A DNA stretch of 45,313 bases from Candidatus Marsarchaeota G1 archaeon BE_D (GTDB lineage Archaea; Thermoproteota; Thermoprotei_A; Marsarchaeales; Marsarchaeaceae): NCBI GenBank assembly GCA_003019595.1, contig NEXD01000005.1, positions 1 to 45,313 of the forward strand. The letters are read 5' to 3'. This document shows positions 24,968 through 32,616 of the stretch, one piece after another. Every line of letters starts with the position of its first letter. Position 1 is the stretch's first letter. The notes below the pieces were generated by a model. That model did no database searches and was not told the DNA's origin. It worked only from the letters and a program-made list of their open reading frames with translations. The position numbers and the translations under genes are program-made.

Positions 24968-25646
24968 TTTTGAGCGTCACACCCTTCTGCAAAAGCTCAG
25001 TGAGCTCTTGTAAGCCAATCGAAGAAAGTTCGGCGTCAAACACCTTTGAAAACGCTTGAAGTAACGCGTGCTTTACGCGCTCCATGTCCACTTTCTTTCC
25101 GAGTAGCACTTCAAGCGAAGTCATTACGCTTGGCGAGTAACCGCATGGTCTAATTTTGTAAAAGTAGCTCAAATCAGTGTTGACGTTTAGCGCAAGGCCG
25201 TGAAAAGTTATCCAGTGGTCCACCGCAACGCCTATGCTTGCGACTTTTTTTCCTGAAACCCATACACCAGTTTGTCCTTCTATTCTTTGGGCTTGAATGT
25301 CGAACTGGTTGAGCGCTTGTATCACAAGCTCTTCAAGCATTCTCACATAGCCCTTAAGCGTGAGCGTTCTTTTTGTAAGGTCGATTATCGGGTAAGCCAC
25401 AAGCTGTCCTGGGCCGTGATAAGTCACGTCTCCTCCTCTTTCTATGTGGTACACTGGTAAGCTCCACTCAAGAACGTTTTCGGTGTTGCCCTTTCTCCCT
25501 AGCGTTATCACATGCGGGTGTTCTACGAGCAAAAGATAGTCTGGAAAGCCAGAGTCATTCGCTTTTTTTGCAACAAGCGCTTTTTGGATCTCCCAAGCTT
25601 TTGCGTACTCCATGTAGCCCAAGTCGCACACAATCACTTTCTCCAT
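24960..25646 (-). CDS. lipB: Octanoyltransferase LipB
   Basis: LipB moves the octanoyl group from acyl carrier protein to lipoyl domains, the first step of lipoate synthesis. The signatures are ERGGDVTYHGPGQLVAYPI, SGKKVASIGVAVDHWITFHG with the catalytic Lys, and IRPCGYSPSVMTSLE with the catalytic Cys. The length of 228 is normal. Its start overlaps the lpd gene by 13 nt. Confidence 0.94.
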   Translation of the reverse strand: MEKVIVCDLGYMEYAKAWEIQKALVAKKANDSGFPDYLLLVEHPHVITLGRKGNTENVLEWSLPVYHIERGGDVTYHGPGQLVAYPIIDLTKRTLTLKGYVRMLEELVIQALNQFDIQAQRIEGQTGVWVSGKKVASIGVAVDHWITFHGLALNVNTDLSYFYKIRPCGYSPSVMTSLEVLLGKKVDMERVKHALLQAFSKVFDAELSSIGLQELTELLQKGVTLKNE

Positions 25647-27040
25647 GGTCTGTTCACCACGTGAATAGCCTTTCCTTGTGCAGCTTCAGCCGCTTCCATT
25701 AAAGCCTCTGGGAAGGTTGGGTGAGGGTGAATTGTAGAAGACAAATCTTCAAGCGTTGCTCCCATTTCGATCGCAAGCGATAGCTCGCTTATCAAATCGG
25801 ACGCGTTTGCGCCGACGATTTGCGCCCCCAAAATCACACCGCTTGACTTTTCTGCGATTATCTTTACAAACCCCTTTGTTTCGGCAACGCTCACCGCTCT
25901 CCCAAGCGCAACAAACGGAAACTTTCCCACGATAACTTCATACCCCGCTTTTGTTGCGGATTCAACCGTGTGCCCGACAGAGGCGATTTCTGGGTCTGTA
26001 AATGTGGCATCGGGAATCACAACGTTGTCAAACCTTGAACTAAGACCGGCTATCACTTCGGCGACCACAACACCTTGTCTACTCGCCTTGTGCGCAAGCA
26101 TCGGTCCCCTCACAACGTCTCCTATTGCGTATATGTTTTCGATATTTGTCTTTAAACAGTCGTCCACGATGATGAAACCTTTTTCATCGGTTTTAACACC
26201 TATGTTTTCTAGCCCAAGCCCCTTGGTGTACGGTTTTCTTCCGACCGAAAGCAAAATCTTGTCACACTCTTTTTCCACTTCTCCTTCTTGTGTGAAAACT
26301 TTGACCTTAAGAGTACCGTTCTCTTTTGTCCAGCTTAACGCCTTTGATTTTAGATAAATTTCCATTCCATGGCTTATTGCAGATTCGTACAAAAGCGCCG
26401 AAACTTCCTTGTCTTGTCCAGGTAATAGCTGGTCCATGAGCTCCACCACTGTGACCTTTGAGCCAAGCTTTGAAAACGCGAAGGCAAATTCCATTCCAAC
26501 AACTCCGCCGCCTATCACAAGCAACCTTGAAGGAATATCCTCAAGTTCGAGCATGTCCCAGTTGCTCAAAATGTTGGTGTGGTCGATCGGAAATCCTGGC
26601 AGTTCAATCGGAACCGAGCCGGTTGCGATCACGCTGTTTTGCGTTTTGATTTCTCTTGTTGAACCATCTTTGAGTTTAACCTGAATTGTGTTTGTGTCCA
26701 CGAAACTCGCTTCACCGTAAATCAGCTCAACTTTGTTCGATTTAAGCAGATTTTCTACACCCCTTACTAGTTGCGTCACGACCTGATTTTTCCACTGCTT
26801 TAGCTCTTTCAGATTAAGCGAAAGCTGTGCGTTCACACCACGCCCCGCCATGCTTTTTACCTTTTCAGCGAGTTTCACTGCATTGATGATTGTCTTCGTG
26901 GGTATGCAACCGTAGTTGAGACACTCCCCTCCAACCCTGTTCTTTTCGATAAGCGCCACCTTTTTTCCAAGTTGCCCAAGTCTGATTGCGGCGACGTATC
27001 CACCAGGTCCTCCTCCAATCACAACACACTCATAATCCAT
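25634..27040 (-). CDS. lpdA: Dihydrolipoyl dehydrogenase (E3)
   Basis: E3 reoxidises the dihydrolipoyl arm of 2-oxoacid dehydrogenases with NAD+. FAD binding: CVVIGGGPGGYVAAIR; redox disulfide: GGECLNYGCIPTK; NAD domain: LLVIGGGVVGMEFA; FAD closing: ENIYAIGDVVRGPMLAHKA; catalytic His/Glu: TIHPHPTFPEALME. ATG 27040 is preferred, 7 nt after TAGGTG; a GTG at 27049 is also in frame. It directly follows the E2 gene. Confidence 0.95.
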   Translation of the reverse strand: MDYECVVIGGGPGGYVAAIRLGQLGKKVALIEKNRVGGECLNYGCIPTKTIINAVKLAEKVKSMAGRGVNAQLSLNLKELKQWKNQVVTQLVRGVENLLKSNKVELIYGEASFVDTNTIQVKLKDGSTREIKTQNSVIATGSVPIELPGFPIDHTNILSNWDMLELEDIPSRLLVIGGGVVGMEFAFAFSKLGSKVTVVELMDQLLPGQDKEVSALLYESAISHGMEIYLKSKALSWTKENGTLKVKVFTQEGEVEKECDKILLSVGRKPYTKGLGLENIGVKTDEKGFIIVDDCLKTNIENIYAIGDVVRGPMLAHKASRQGVVVAEVIAGLSSRFDNVVIPDATFTDPEIASVGHTVESATKAGYEVIVGKFPFVALGRAVSVAETKGFVKIIAEKSSGVILGAQIVGANASDLISELSLAIEMGATLEDLSSTIHPHPTFPEALMEAAEAAQGKAIHVVNRPWRK

Positions 27041-27049
27041 AAAAAACAC

Positions 27050-28249
27050 CTAAAAGAGCAAAGAAAGAAGAAGCTTTTCGTCTTCTAGAATTTGCTTTAA
27101 CCTGTTCGTAAATGAAGCGGCCACCGCTCCGTCCAAAACCCTGTGGTCAAAGGTGAGCGACACGTTCATGTAGTCTCTTGGTTCTATTTTGCCTTCTGTG
27201 TACACAACTTTTTTGTAAATCTTGTACACGCCAAGAATCGCCACTTCGGGATAGTTGATGATGGGCGTTGCGAACAGCCCTCCTATTGAGCCGATATTGG
27301 TGATGCTAAAAGTCCCGCCCTGCACGTCGCTCAAAGTTAGCTTGTTTTGCCTTGCAGCTTCGGTAAGCCTTGTGATTTCTGACGCAATTTCAAAAAGATT
27401 CTTTTTGTCTGCGTCCTTTACCACAGGAACGACGAGGCCTCCTTCAACCGCGGTTGCTATTCCTATGTTGTAGTACTTTTTGAGAACAATTTCGTTTCTT
27501 TCTTGATCAAAGCTTGCGTTGAGATAAGGAAACTCTTTGAGTGCGGCGCAAACCGCTTTGATTATAAAAGGCAAATATGTGAGCCTCAAGCCTTTCAACT
27601 CAGCAGCGTTTTTGAAGAACTCTCTTAATTTTACAAGTGTAGTAGCATCTATTTCATCAAAATGAGTCACATGTGGCGCGGTGTAGGCAGACTTCACCAT
27701 TTTTTCTGCGACGCTTCTACGAATTCCTCTTACAGGAACCCTTTCTTCGAGCGCTTCTTTTTGTATGAGTTTTGTCTCTTGAGGTTGCACGCTTTTTAGC
27801 GTTTCCGCGTACGCCCTGACATCGCTTTCGGTTATCCGTCCTGCAGGCCCGCTACCCTTTATTTTAGAAAGGTCGACACCGAGTTCTCTTGCGAGCTTTC
27901 TCACAGCTGGTGAGGCCAAAACCCTTTGTGCTTCTTGTTCGACAACCTTTTCTTCTTTTTGGGGCGCTTGAATAGGCTGAGTGGTCTCCGCGGGTTGTGA
28001 AACCGCAGTTTCAACGCCTTCTATCAAAAGAAGCGTTTGCCCAACCCTTACTTTTTCACCTTCTTTTGCAAGGATCTTCGTGACTTTGCCTTTGACTGGC
28101 GAGGGTATTACCGCATTCACCTTGTCTGTCATTATTTCAAGTAGCGGCTGGTCCTCTTTAACTTCGTCCCCTTCTTTTACGTGCCACTTTATGATTTCGC
28201 CTTCAGTTATTCCTTCGCCTATGTCTGGTAACTTAAATTCGTAACTCAT
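27050..28249 (-). CDS. Dihydrolipoyl acyltransferase (E2) of a 2-oxoacid dehydrogenase complex
   Basis: About 399 residues with domains in the standard order: a lipoyl domain (about 1-77, lipoyl Lys in EIMTDKVNAVIPSP), a Pro/Gln/Glu linker, a peripheral subunit-binding domain (about 110-145, ASPAVRKLARELGVDLSKIKG), and a catalytic domain ending in LTFDHRVLDGAVAASF with the active His and Asp. The acyl substrate (pyruvate, branched-chain or acetoin type) cannot be told. No E1 alpha or beta gene is in the window. ATG 28249 is used; a TTG at 28258 is in frame. Confidence 0.92.
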   Translation of the reverse strand: MSYEFKLPDIGEGITEGEIIKWHVKEGDEVKEDQPLLEIMTDKVNAVIPSPVKGKVTKILAKEGEKVRVGQTLLLIEGVETAVSQPAETTQPIQAPQKEEKVVEQEAQRVLASPAVRKLARELGVDLSKIKGSGPAGRITESDVRAYAETLKSVQPQETKLIQKEALEERVPVRGIRRSVAEKMVKSAYTAPHVTHFDEIDATTLVKLREFFKNAAELKGLRLTYLPFIIKAVCAALKEFPYLNASFDQERNEIVLKKYYNIGIATAVEGGLVVPVVKDADKKNLFEIASEITRLTEAARQNKLTLSDVQGGTFSITNIGSIGGLFATPIINYPEVAILGVYKIYKKVVYTEGKIEPRDYMNVSLTFDHRVLDGAVAASFTNRLKQILEDEKLLLSLLF

Positions 28250-28377
28250 TTTCAGCAATTAAACTCCGTCACAAAAATATGGTTTTCGAATCCGCAATCT
28301 GCTCGATAGTTTGTAAGTTTGTGTGCAATCTGAACGCGCAGACCCTTTATTCGCACATCACTATCAGTTCACAGATT

Positions 28378-29466
28378 TTAAAAATCTTTTGCGACTTCTC
28401 TTAATACTGGGTCAGGGATTGTATAGCCATTTTGGTAGTGTTCAACAAAAGAAAGATCGACCAAATTCATAAGAGCGCGGTTGAACTGCGCGTCAGAAAC
28501 GAATCTCCCAGTTTGGTTTATCAGCTCTTTCTTGATCTCGCTCCAACCGCTTTTTCCTTGTGACAACGCTTTTAAAATTGGTTTGTAATAGTTGGAACGT
28601 TGAAGTAGATGTGCGATCTCTTTTTTGATGATTCCTTTTGCTTTCTTTAAAACCTCTTGCAAAGCATTGTGCAAACCTTTTTCGCTTGCAACATGCCCAA
28701 AAAGCGTTAGCCATCCGACCAGTCCATCGAGCCTCTCGACAACCTCGTTAAGTTCTTCGGAAGGTGTAACGCCAAGTTCTTCAAAACCAGCCTTAAGAAA
28801 ATCAAGTGAAGTCTGTTTGCTAAAGCGCTCTAGCACAATGCTCTTATATCCTCGTGCATAAAGCGCGCTTTCAGGACGCTCCAACCCAAGAAATTCATAA
28901 AGAAGACCGACCTCTGAGCCCGACAAGACAAACTTGATGTTTGTAAGATTGTCGTAACAATAAGCGATCAATTGTGTAAAGTCAATCCTACCCTTTCCTC
29001 CCGCTAGTCTTCTCAAAATTTGCGCCTCATCAACTGCGACAACAAGCGTTTTTCCTTCGTGCGAAGCCCATTCATCGAGCGCGTTGAACAAAGACGAAAG
29101 ACGGGTGCCACTTTTGCTCCAATCAAGTTCTATACCAACTGGCCCAACGTGAACTCCTTTTACACGTTTTGCGAAATCTTTCGCCTTGAGCAATAAGCCA
29201 CTCATACGCGAAATCTGCTGTGAAATAAGCTCGTAAAGCGCCCGTCTTGTGTAACCTTCTTCGTCCAACACACGTGCGTCCAAATATATCGATGGTTGCT
29301 TGAACTCATTAAGCGCGGTTTTGAGCAAAGAGGTTTTGCCGATCCTTCTAATTCCCGTAACTATTGTAAGAGGGTATTTTGTCAAAGCGGAGTGTAGCTC
29401 GACTAGCTCTTTTTCTCTGCCAAATAGCTCTTCCCTTTTCGTTTTTGGCTTAAGGTCGAACAGCAA
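28378..29466 (-). CDS. Archaeal AAA-type ATPase (STAND-like, COG1672 type)
   Basis: The 362-residue protein has REELFGREKELVELHSAL, a Walker A TGIRRIGKTSLLK (about 38-50), a Walker B TLVVAVDEAQILRR, FVLSGSEVGLL as sensor 1, and a C-terminal winged-helix region (about 285-360, SDAQFNRALMNLVDLSFVEHY). This family is common in archaea and often tied to mobile or stress functions, with mostly unknown roles. The start is TTG at 29466, right beside two palindromic repeats. It splits the lipoate genes lipA and E2/E3/lipB and looks like an insertion into them. Confidence 0.88.
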   Translation of the reverse strand: MLFDLKPKTKREELFGREKELVELHSALTKYPLTIVTGIRRIGKTSLLKTALNEFKQPSIYLDARVLDEEGYTRRALYELISQQISRMSGLLLKAKDFAKRVKGVHVGPVGIELDWSKSGTRLSSLFNALDEWASHEGKTLVVAVDEAQILRRLAGGKGRIDFTQLIAYCYDNLTNIKFVLSGSEVGLLYEFLGLERPESALYARGYKSIVLERFSKQTSLDFLKAGFEELGVTPSEELNEVVERLDGLVGWLTLFGHVASEKGLHNALQEVLKKAKGIIKKEIAHLLQRSNYYKPILKALSQGKSGWSEIKKELINQTGRFVSDAQFNRALMNLVDLSFVEHYQNGYTIPDPVLREVAKDF

Positions 29467-29470
29467 TAAC

Positions 29471-29510
29471 TATCACTAGTGATATTAAACTATCACTAGT
29501 GATATTAAAC
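29471..29510. promoter_or_regulatory. Tandem palindromic operator before the AAA ATPase gene
   Basis: The 20-bp unit TATCACTAGTGATATTAAAC occurs twice without a gap (29471-29490, 29491-29510), identical. Each unit begins with the perfect 14-bp palindrome TATCACTAGTGATA and contains a TATA-like TTTAATAT on the minus strand about 20 nt before the TTG. Such a layout is typical of a dimeric repressor site over a promoter. Two turns of spacing would place both dimers on one DNA face. Confidence 0.75.
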
Positions 29511-29514
29511 TTAT

Positions 29515-30453
29515 TCACAGCCTTGCGCCACCCGTTACGCTTTTTTGCCTAATAATAGCGGATATGAAAAACTCGCCTGCACGATACGAGCTTCTAACAA
29601 GCGGCCCAGCCGCCACATATTTAAAGCCCATATCTTCTGCGATGCGCTTGTACTCTTCGAACGTTAAAGGATGAACGTACTCCTTTACTGGTAAGTGCGC
29701 GCGCGAAGGTCGAAGGTATTGTCCGATGGTCAAAAAGTCCACGTTTGCTTCCCTTAGCTCTCGCATCGCGGAAATCACTTCTTCCTTCTCTTCTCCCAAT
29801 CCAAGCATAATAGAAGATTTCGTGTAGATCGCTTGGTCGAATCGTTTTACTGCGCGCAAAACATTAAGAGACTGGTCAAAGTTCGCTCTCGGGTCTCTAA
29901 CGTAGGGAGTAAGCCTTCTTACCGTTTCGACGTTGTGCGCTATCACATCAGGCTTTGCTTCAACCACAGTTTTTACGGCGTTCAGGTCTCCCTTAAAATC
30001 TGGAATGAGCACCTCTATGAGCGTTTCAGGAGAAAGTCTTTTTACCTCTTTTATCGTTCTTGCAAAGTGTGAAGCGCCACCGTCTTCTAAGTCGTCTCTG
30101 TCGACCGAAGTTATCACGGCGTACTTTAAACCCATTTGTCGAATCGCGTACGCGACCTTAATCGGTTCAAAGGGATCCAAATAGCCGTTAGGCTTTCCGC
30201 TTTTTACTGCACAAAATCTGCAGTGTCTCGTGCACGTATCACCAAGGAGCATAAAGGTCGCAGTCCCACCACCCCAACACTCGTAAATGTTTGGACAGTG
30301 CGCCTCTTCGCAAACTGTGTGTAGCTCTAAACCTTCTTTGAGCTTTTTTATGAAAAGGTATTTTTCGCCTGAAGGCGGTCTTATCTTTAGCCACTCTGGT
30401 TTTCTTTCCACAAAAAAATAATGTTCCACTGGCTTAACAGCTTTTTGATCCAA
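29515..30453 (-). CDS. lipA: Lipoyl synthase
   Basis: LipA is the radical-SAM enzyme that inserts two sulfurs into octanoyl groups. CEEAHCPNIYECW gives the auxiliary cluster Cys and GDTCTRHCRFCAVKSG the CxxxCxxC radical-SAM cluster. Further on are VDRDDLEDGGASHFA and the C-terminal VRSSYRAGEF with the conserved RSSY Ser. The length of 312 is normal. With lipB it provides de novo lipoylation of E2. Confidence 0.95.
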   Translation of the reverse strand: MDQKAVKPVEHYFFVERKPEWLKIRPPSGEKYLFIKKLKEGLELHTVCEEAHCPNIYECWGGGTATFMLLGDTCTRHCRFCAVKSGKPNGYLDPFEPIKVAYAIRQMGLKYAVITSVDRDDLEDGGASHFARTIKEVKRLSPETLIEVLIPDFKGDLNAVKTVVEAKPDVIAHNVETVRRLTPYVRDPRANFDQSLNVLRAVKRFDQAIYTKSSIMLGLGEEKEEVISAMRELREANVDFLTIGQYLRPSRAHLPVKEYVHPLTFEEYKRIAEDMGFKYVAAGPLVRSSYRAGEFFISAIIRQKSVTGGARL

Positions 30454-30494
30454 GCTTAAATAAGGGAAACGCGTGGGGCTTTTGGTGGTAAAAA

Positions 30495-30968
30495 GTGGTT
30501 GAAGTCGGTCAGCCAGCTCCTGACGTGGAACTTGTGGACACAGATCTCAAAAAAGTGAAAATATCGAGTTTCAAAGGAAAACCAGTGGTCCTCGCGTTCT
30601 ATCCTGGTGCGTTCACTTCGGTTTGCACGAAAGAGATGTGCACTTTTAGAGACGGAATGCAGAAGTTCAACTCTTTTAACGCCCAAGTCGTGGGAATAAG
30701 CGTCGACCCACCGTTTAGCAACAAGGCGTTTAAGGAGCAGTACAAACTCAACTTTCCAATTTTGAGCGACTATAACAGAGAAGCTGTAAAGGCGTACGGG
30801 GTTGCGCACAACGATTTTGCGAATTTAAAGGGGTATACCGCGGCCAAACGCTCAGTGTTCATTTTGGACAAGGACGGAATAATAAGGTACAAATGGGTTT
30901 CGGATGACCCAAGGGTGGAGCCTAACTACGACGAAATCTTGGAACAACTCAAAAAGCTTCCCAAATGA
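30495..30968 (+). CDS. Peroxiredoxin (AhpC/TSA, Bcp-like)
   Basis: This thiol peroxidase removes H2O2 and organic peroxides. The 157-residue thioredoxin-fold protein has FYPGAFTSVCTKEMCTFRD: peroxidatic Cys around 46 with a second Cys five residues later. The Arg near the C-terminus (KRSVFILDKDGIIRYKW) is conserved. The start is GTG at 30495, preceded by GGTGG. It is divergent from lipA, fitting oxidative growth. Confidence 0.9.
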   Translation: MVEVGQPAPDVELVDTDLKKVKISSFKGKPVVLAFYPGAFTSVCTKEMCTFRDGMQKFNSFNAQVVGISVDPPFSNKAFKEQYKLNFPILSDYNREAVKAYGVAHNDFANLKGYTAAKRSVFILDKDGIIRYKWVSDDPRVEPNYDEILEQLKKLPK

Positions 30969-31016
30969 TATCTGTTAACACCCGCTTTGAGCCTCAATTA
31001 AAAAAGCGTGCGCTTG

Positions 31017-31373
31017 TCAAAATATGTTAGCCAAAAGTCTGACTTTGTTAGCTCTTAAATTCACTTGTTCCATTTCTAATGACATTTCATGAAACCCGTA
31101 AACATGAAGAACCCATGCTGACTTCCACGCTTCGTGAATTTCTTTCGGTGCCCTAAACGCCACACTAAAGAGAATGTCGGAACTCCATCTTTTTTGTTCC
31201 TTAACCTTGTTTAGCAAATCCGTCATGTTAAGTTTCACCGCAAGCATTTTAACCGCTTCTTCAGCGGCCTTGTAATACTTTTCACAAGCTTGAACGACAT
31301 CGCCCTTACTCAATAACTCATCCGCCTCAGCTATCCATTCTTTTATCTTTGAGCGTGTCTGCGAGCTTGACAA
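31017..31373 (-). CDS. PaREP1-type HEPN protein, copy 2
   Basis: This four-helix HEPN-like protein of the PaREP1 family is mostly known from Thermoproteota. It reads IAEADELLSKGDVVQACEKYYKAAEEAVKMLA, then KRWSSDILFSVAF and the typical SAWVLHVYGFHEMSLEMEQVN end. The first half is identical in DNA to copy 1 (31534-31669). The start is unclear: TTG 31373 is the best, overlapping the 3' end of copy 1 by 47 nt; the open frame continues to 31472. No nucleotidyltransferase partner lies beside it. Function is unknown. Confidence 0.72.
   Translation of the reverse strand: MSSSQTRSKIKEWIAEADELLSKGDVVQACEKYYKAAEEAVKMLAVKLNMTDLLNKVKEQKRWSSDILFSVAFRAPKEIHEAWKSAWVLHVYGFHEMSLEMEQVNLRANKVRLLANIF
31194..31329. 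repeat. 136-bp direct repeat, copy A
   Basis: It is identical base for base, as read, to 31534-31669, at an offset of 340. It covers the N-terminal half of the PaREP1-type domain. Confidence 0.9.
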
Positions 31374-31704
31374 GGCTAGACACATCCTGTGCATATTCCT
31401 TAAGCGGTTCAAGATTGAGTTGTGTTGTGTGCAAAACAAGCGCCGAATTCCAACGATCCACCAATTTTTCATCTTTCAAAATTTTTGATGCAATGATAAC
31501 AATTTTGTCTAGTGTGGTGGCATCCCATTCACCTTGTTCCTTAACCTTGTTTAGCAAATCCGTCATGTTAAGTTTCACCGCAAGCATTTTAACCGCTTCT
31601 TCAGCGGCCTTGTAATACTTTTCACAAGCTTGAACGACATCGCCCTTACTCAATAACTCATCCGCCTCATTAAGATAAACGTCTGCTGCGCTAAGTAATA
31701 GCAT
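31327..31704 (-). CDS. PaREP1-type HEPN protein, copy 1
   Basis: The 125-residue protein from ATG 31704 reads MLLLSAADVYLNEADELLSKGDVVQACEKYYKAAEEAVKMLA, then EWDATTLDKIVIIASKILKDEKLVDRWNSALVLHTTQLN. The first half is shared exactly with copy 2, while the second half differs. A TATA-like TTAATATTAA at 31725-31734 is 25 nt upstream. It stops at 31327 within the frame of copy 2, which then continues in another frame. Confidence 0.75.
   Translation of the reverse strand: MLLLSAADVYLNEADELLSKGDVVQACEKYYKAAEEAVKMLAVKLNMTDLLNKVKEQGEWDATTLDKIVIIASKILKDEKLVDRWNSALVLHTTQLNLEPLKEYAQDVSSLVKLADTLKDKRMDS
31534..31669. repeat. 136-bp direct repeat, copy B
   Basis: This is the partner of 31194-31329. Perfect identity over coding sequence, including third codon positions, means a recent duplication or gene conversion. 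Confidence 0.9.
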
Positions 31705-31709
31705 CAATT

Positions 31710-32616
31710 AAGAGTAATCACTCCTTAATATTAATCCTTTTTTAGTGCAAAAAGGTTTGTTTTGTGTTTGCTTATTCTGTGAAATAATCTTTTTTTATTG
31801 TCATAAAACTTTGAGTTTGTAAAAATTTTTGATTAAAGCCGAAACATTATGAACGAATTTTGATCTACATTTTGCTTATTCTTAGCTAGTGTAAAACATG
31901 GGAAGTCTTCAAAGCTTTGTTCAGTTTGTGGATTGTGTTGTTGCTCATGCATCAAAGCCCTCAAGAAGCTTGACACGCGGTAAAAACGAATCGCCCCTTA
32001 AAACCTAAGAAAATCTCGCGACGACTTGAACGCAATTTGAGAAGCTTTCGAACAGAGTGTTCTTCCTTTCAGAGATTTCCAGCAGACACTTTGTGTCTGC
32101 ACTTTTGCAAAATTCACTTTTTTATAAAGTTTTCAGTGTAGCTTTTTGAGTGCGAAATTCCACCTCTCGGTAGAATCTACTTGAAAAGCTCACTGCACAT
32201 TCAAAAAGCTGTTTAACAACAAGCTTTGTAAGCGCGGTAAAGGTTTTTAAAATTTTGTAAGCAAGGAAAGAAGGTGTGTGACACATCTCTACTCAAGCTA
32301 CACATCACCACAAGCCTCCTAACTCTAAAGGGTTTTCTTAAAGAGTAATGCTACCAAAAAACGCCCCACAAGCTTGGTGAACCTGGTTGTAAAGCTGGTA
32401 AACCACAGATCTGCCAAAGCGCAGGAAAAAAGCCAGTTTTTCACGCATAAAGAACCCAAAACCTCGTCTTGAAGTTGAGAGCAAAAACCATTCTCGTAAA
32501 AGTGAGAATGAGGACACTGAACACTTTGTGTTTGCTTGCACCACTACACGTATAGCAAAATATTAAGTTCCACAAAAGACAGAGGAAGCCTTGCGTTTAA
32601 GGCATGGGTGAGGAGG
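31710..32616 (+). mobile_element. Decayed sequence, probably an IS200/IS605-type (TnpB) remnant
   Basis: No intact gene is seen in these 900 nt. The plus strand has fragments: KSSKLCSVCG (near 31910-31940), like the zinc ribbon of TnpB, and RLEVESKNHSRKSENEDTEHFVF ending near 32565. A perfect small hairpin CAGACAC-TTT-GTGTCTG lies near 32082-32098. The right side, 32583-32619, has GAAGCC, a GCCTT/AAGGC hairpin and GGTGAGGAGGTCA, the pattern of IS605 right ends. It ends exactly at the stop codon of the CorA-like gene. Several stops and frame changes show decay. Confidence 0.35.
31725..31734 (-). promoter_or_regulatory. TATA-like box of PaREP1 copy 1
   Basis: TTAATATTAA is 25 nt before ATG 31704. 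Confidence 0.45.

Noticed and set aside
29471-29510. Tandem repeats as a CRISPR or integration att site
   Set aside because: There are only two units with no spacer, each a palindrome at a promoter; an operator explains them better.
32338-32544. 68-codon minus-strand frame in the decayed region
   Set aside because: Phe/Arg/Ser-rich with no motif; the plus strand looks more protein-like, as an eroded transposase-type fragment.
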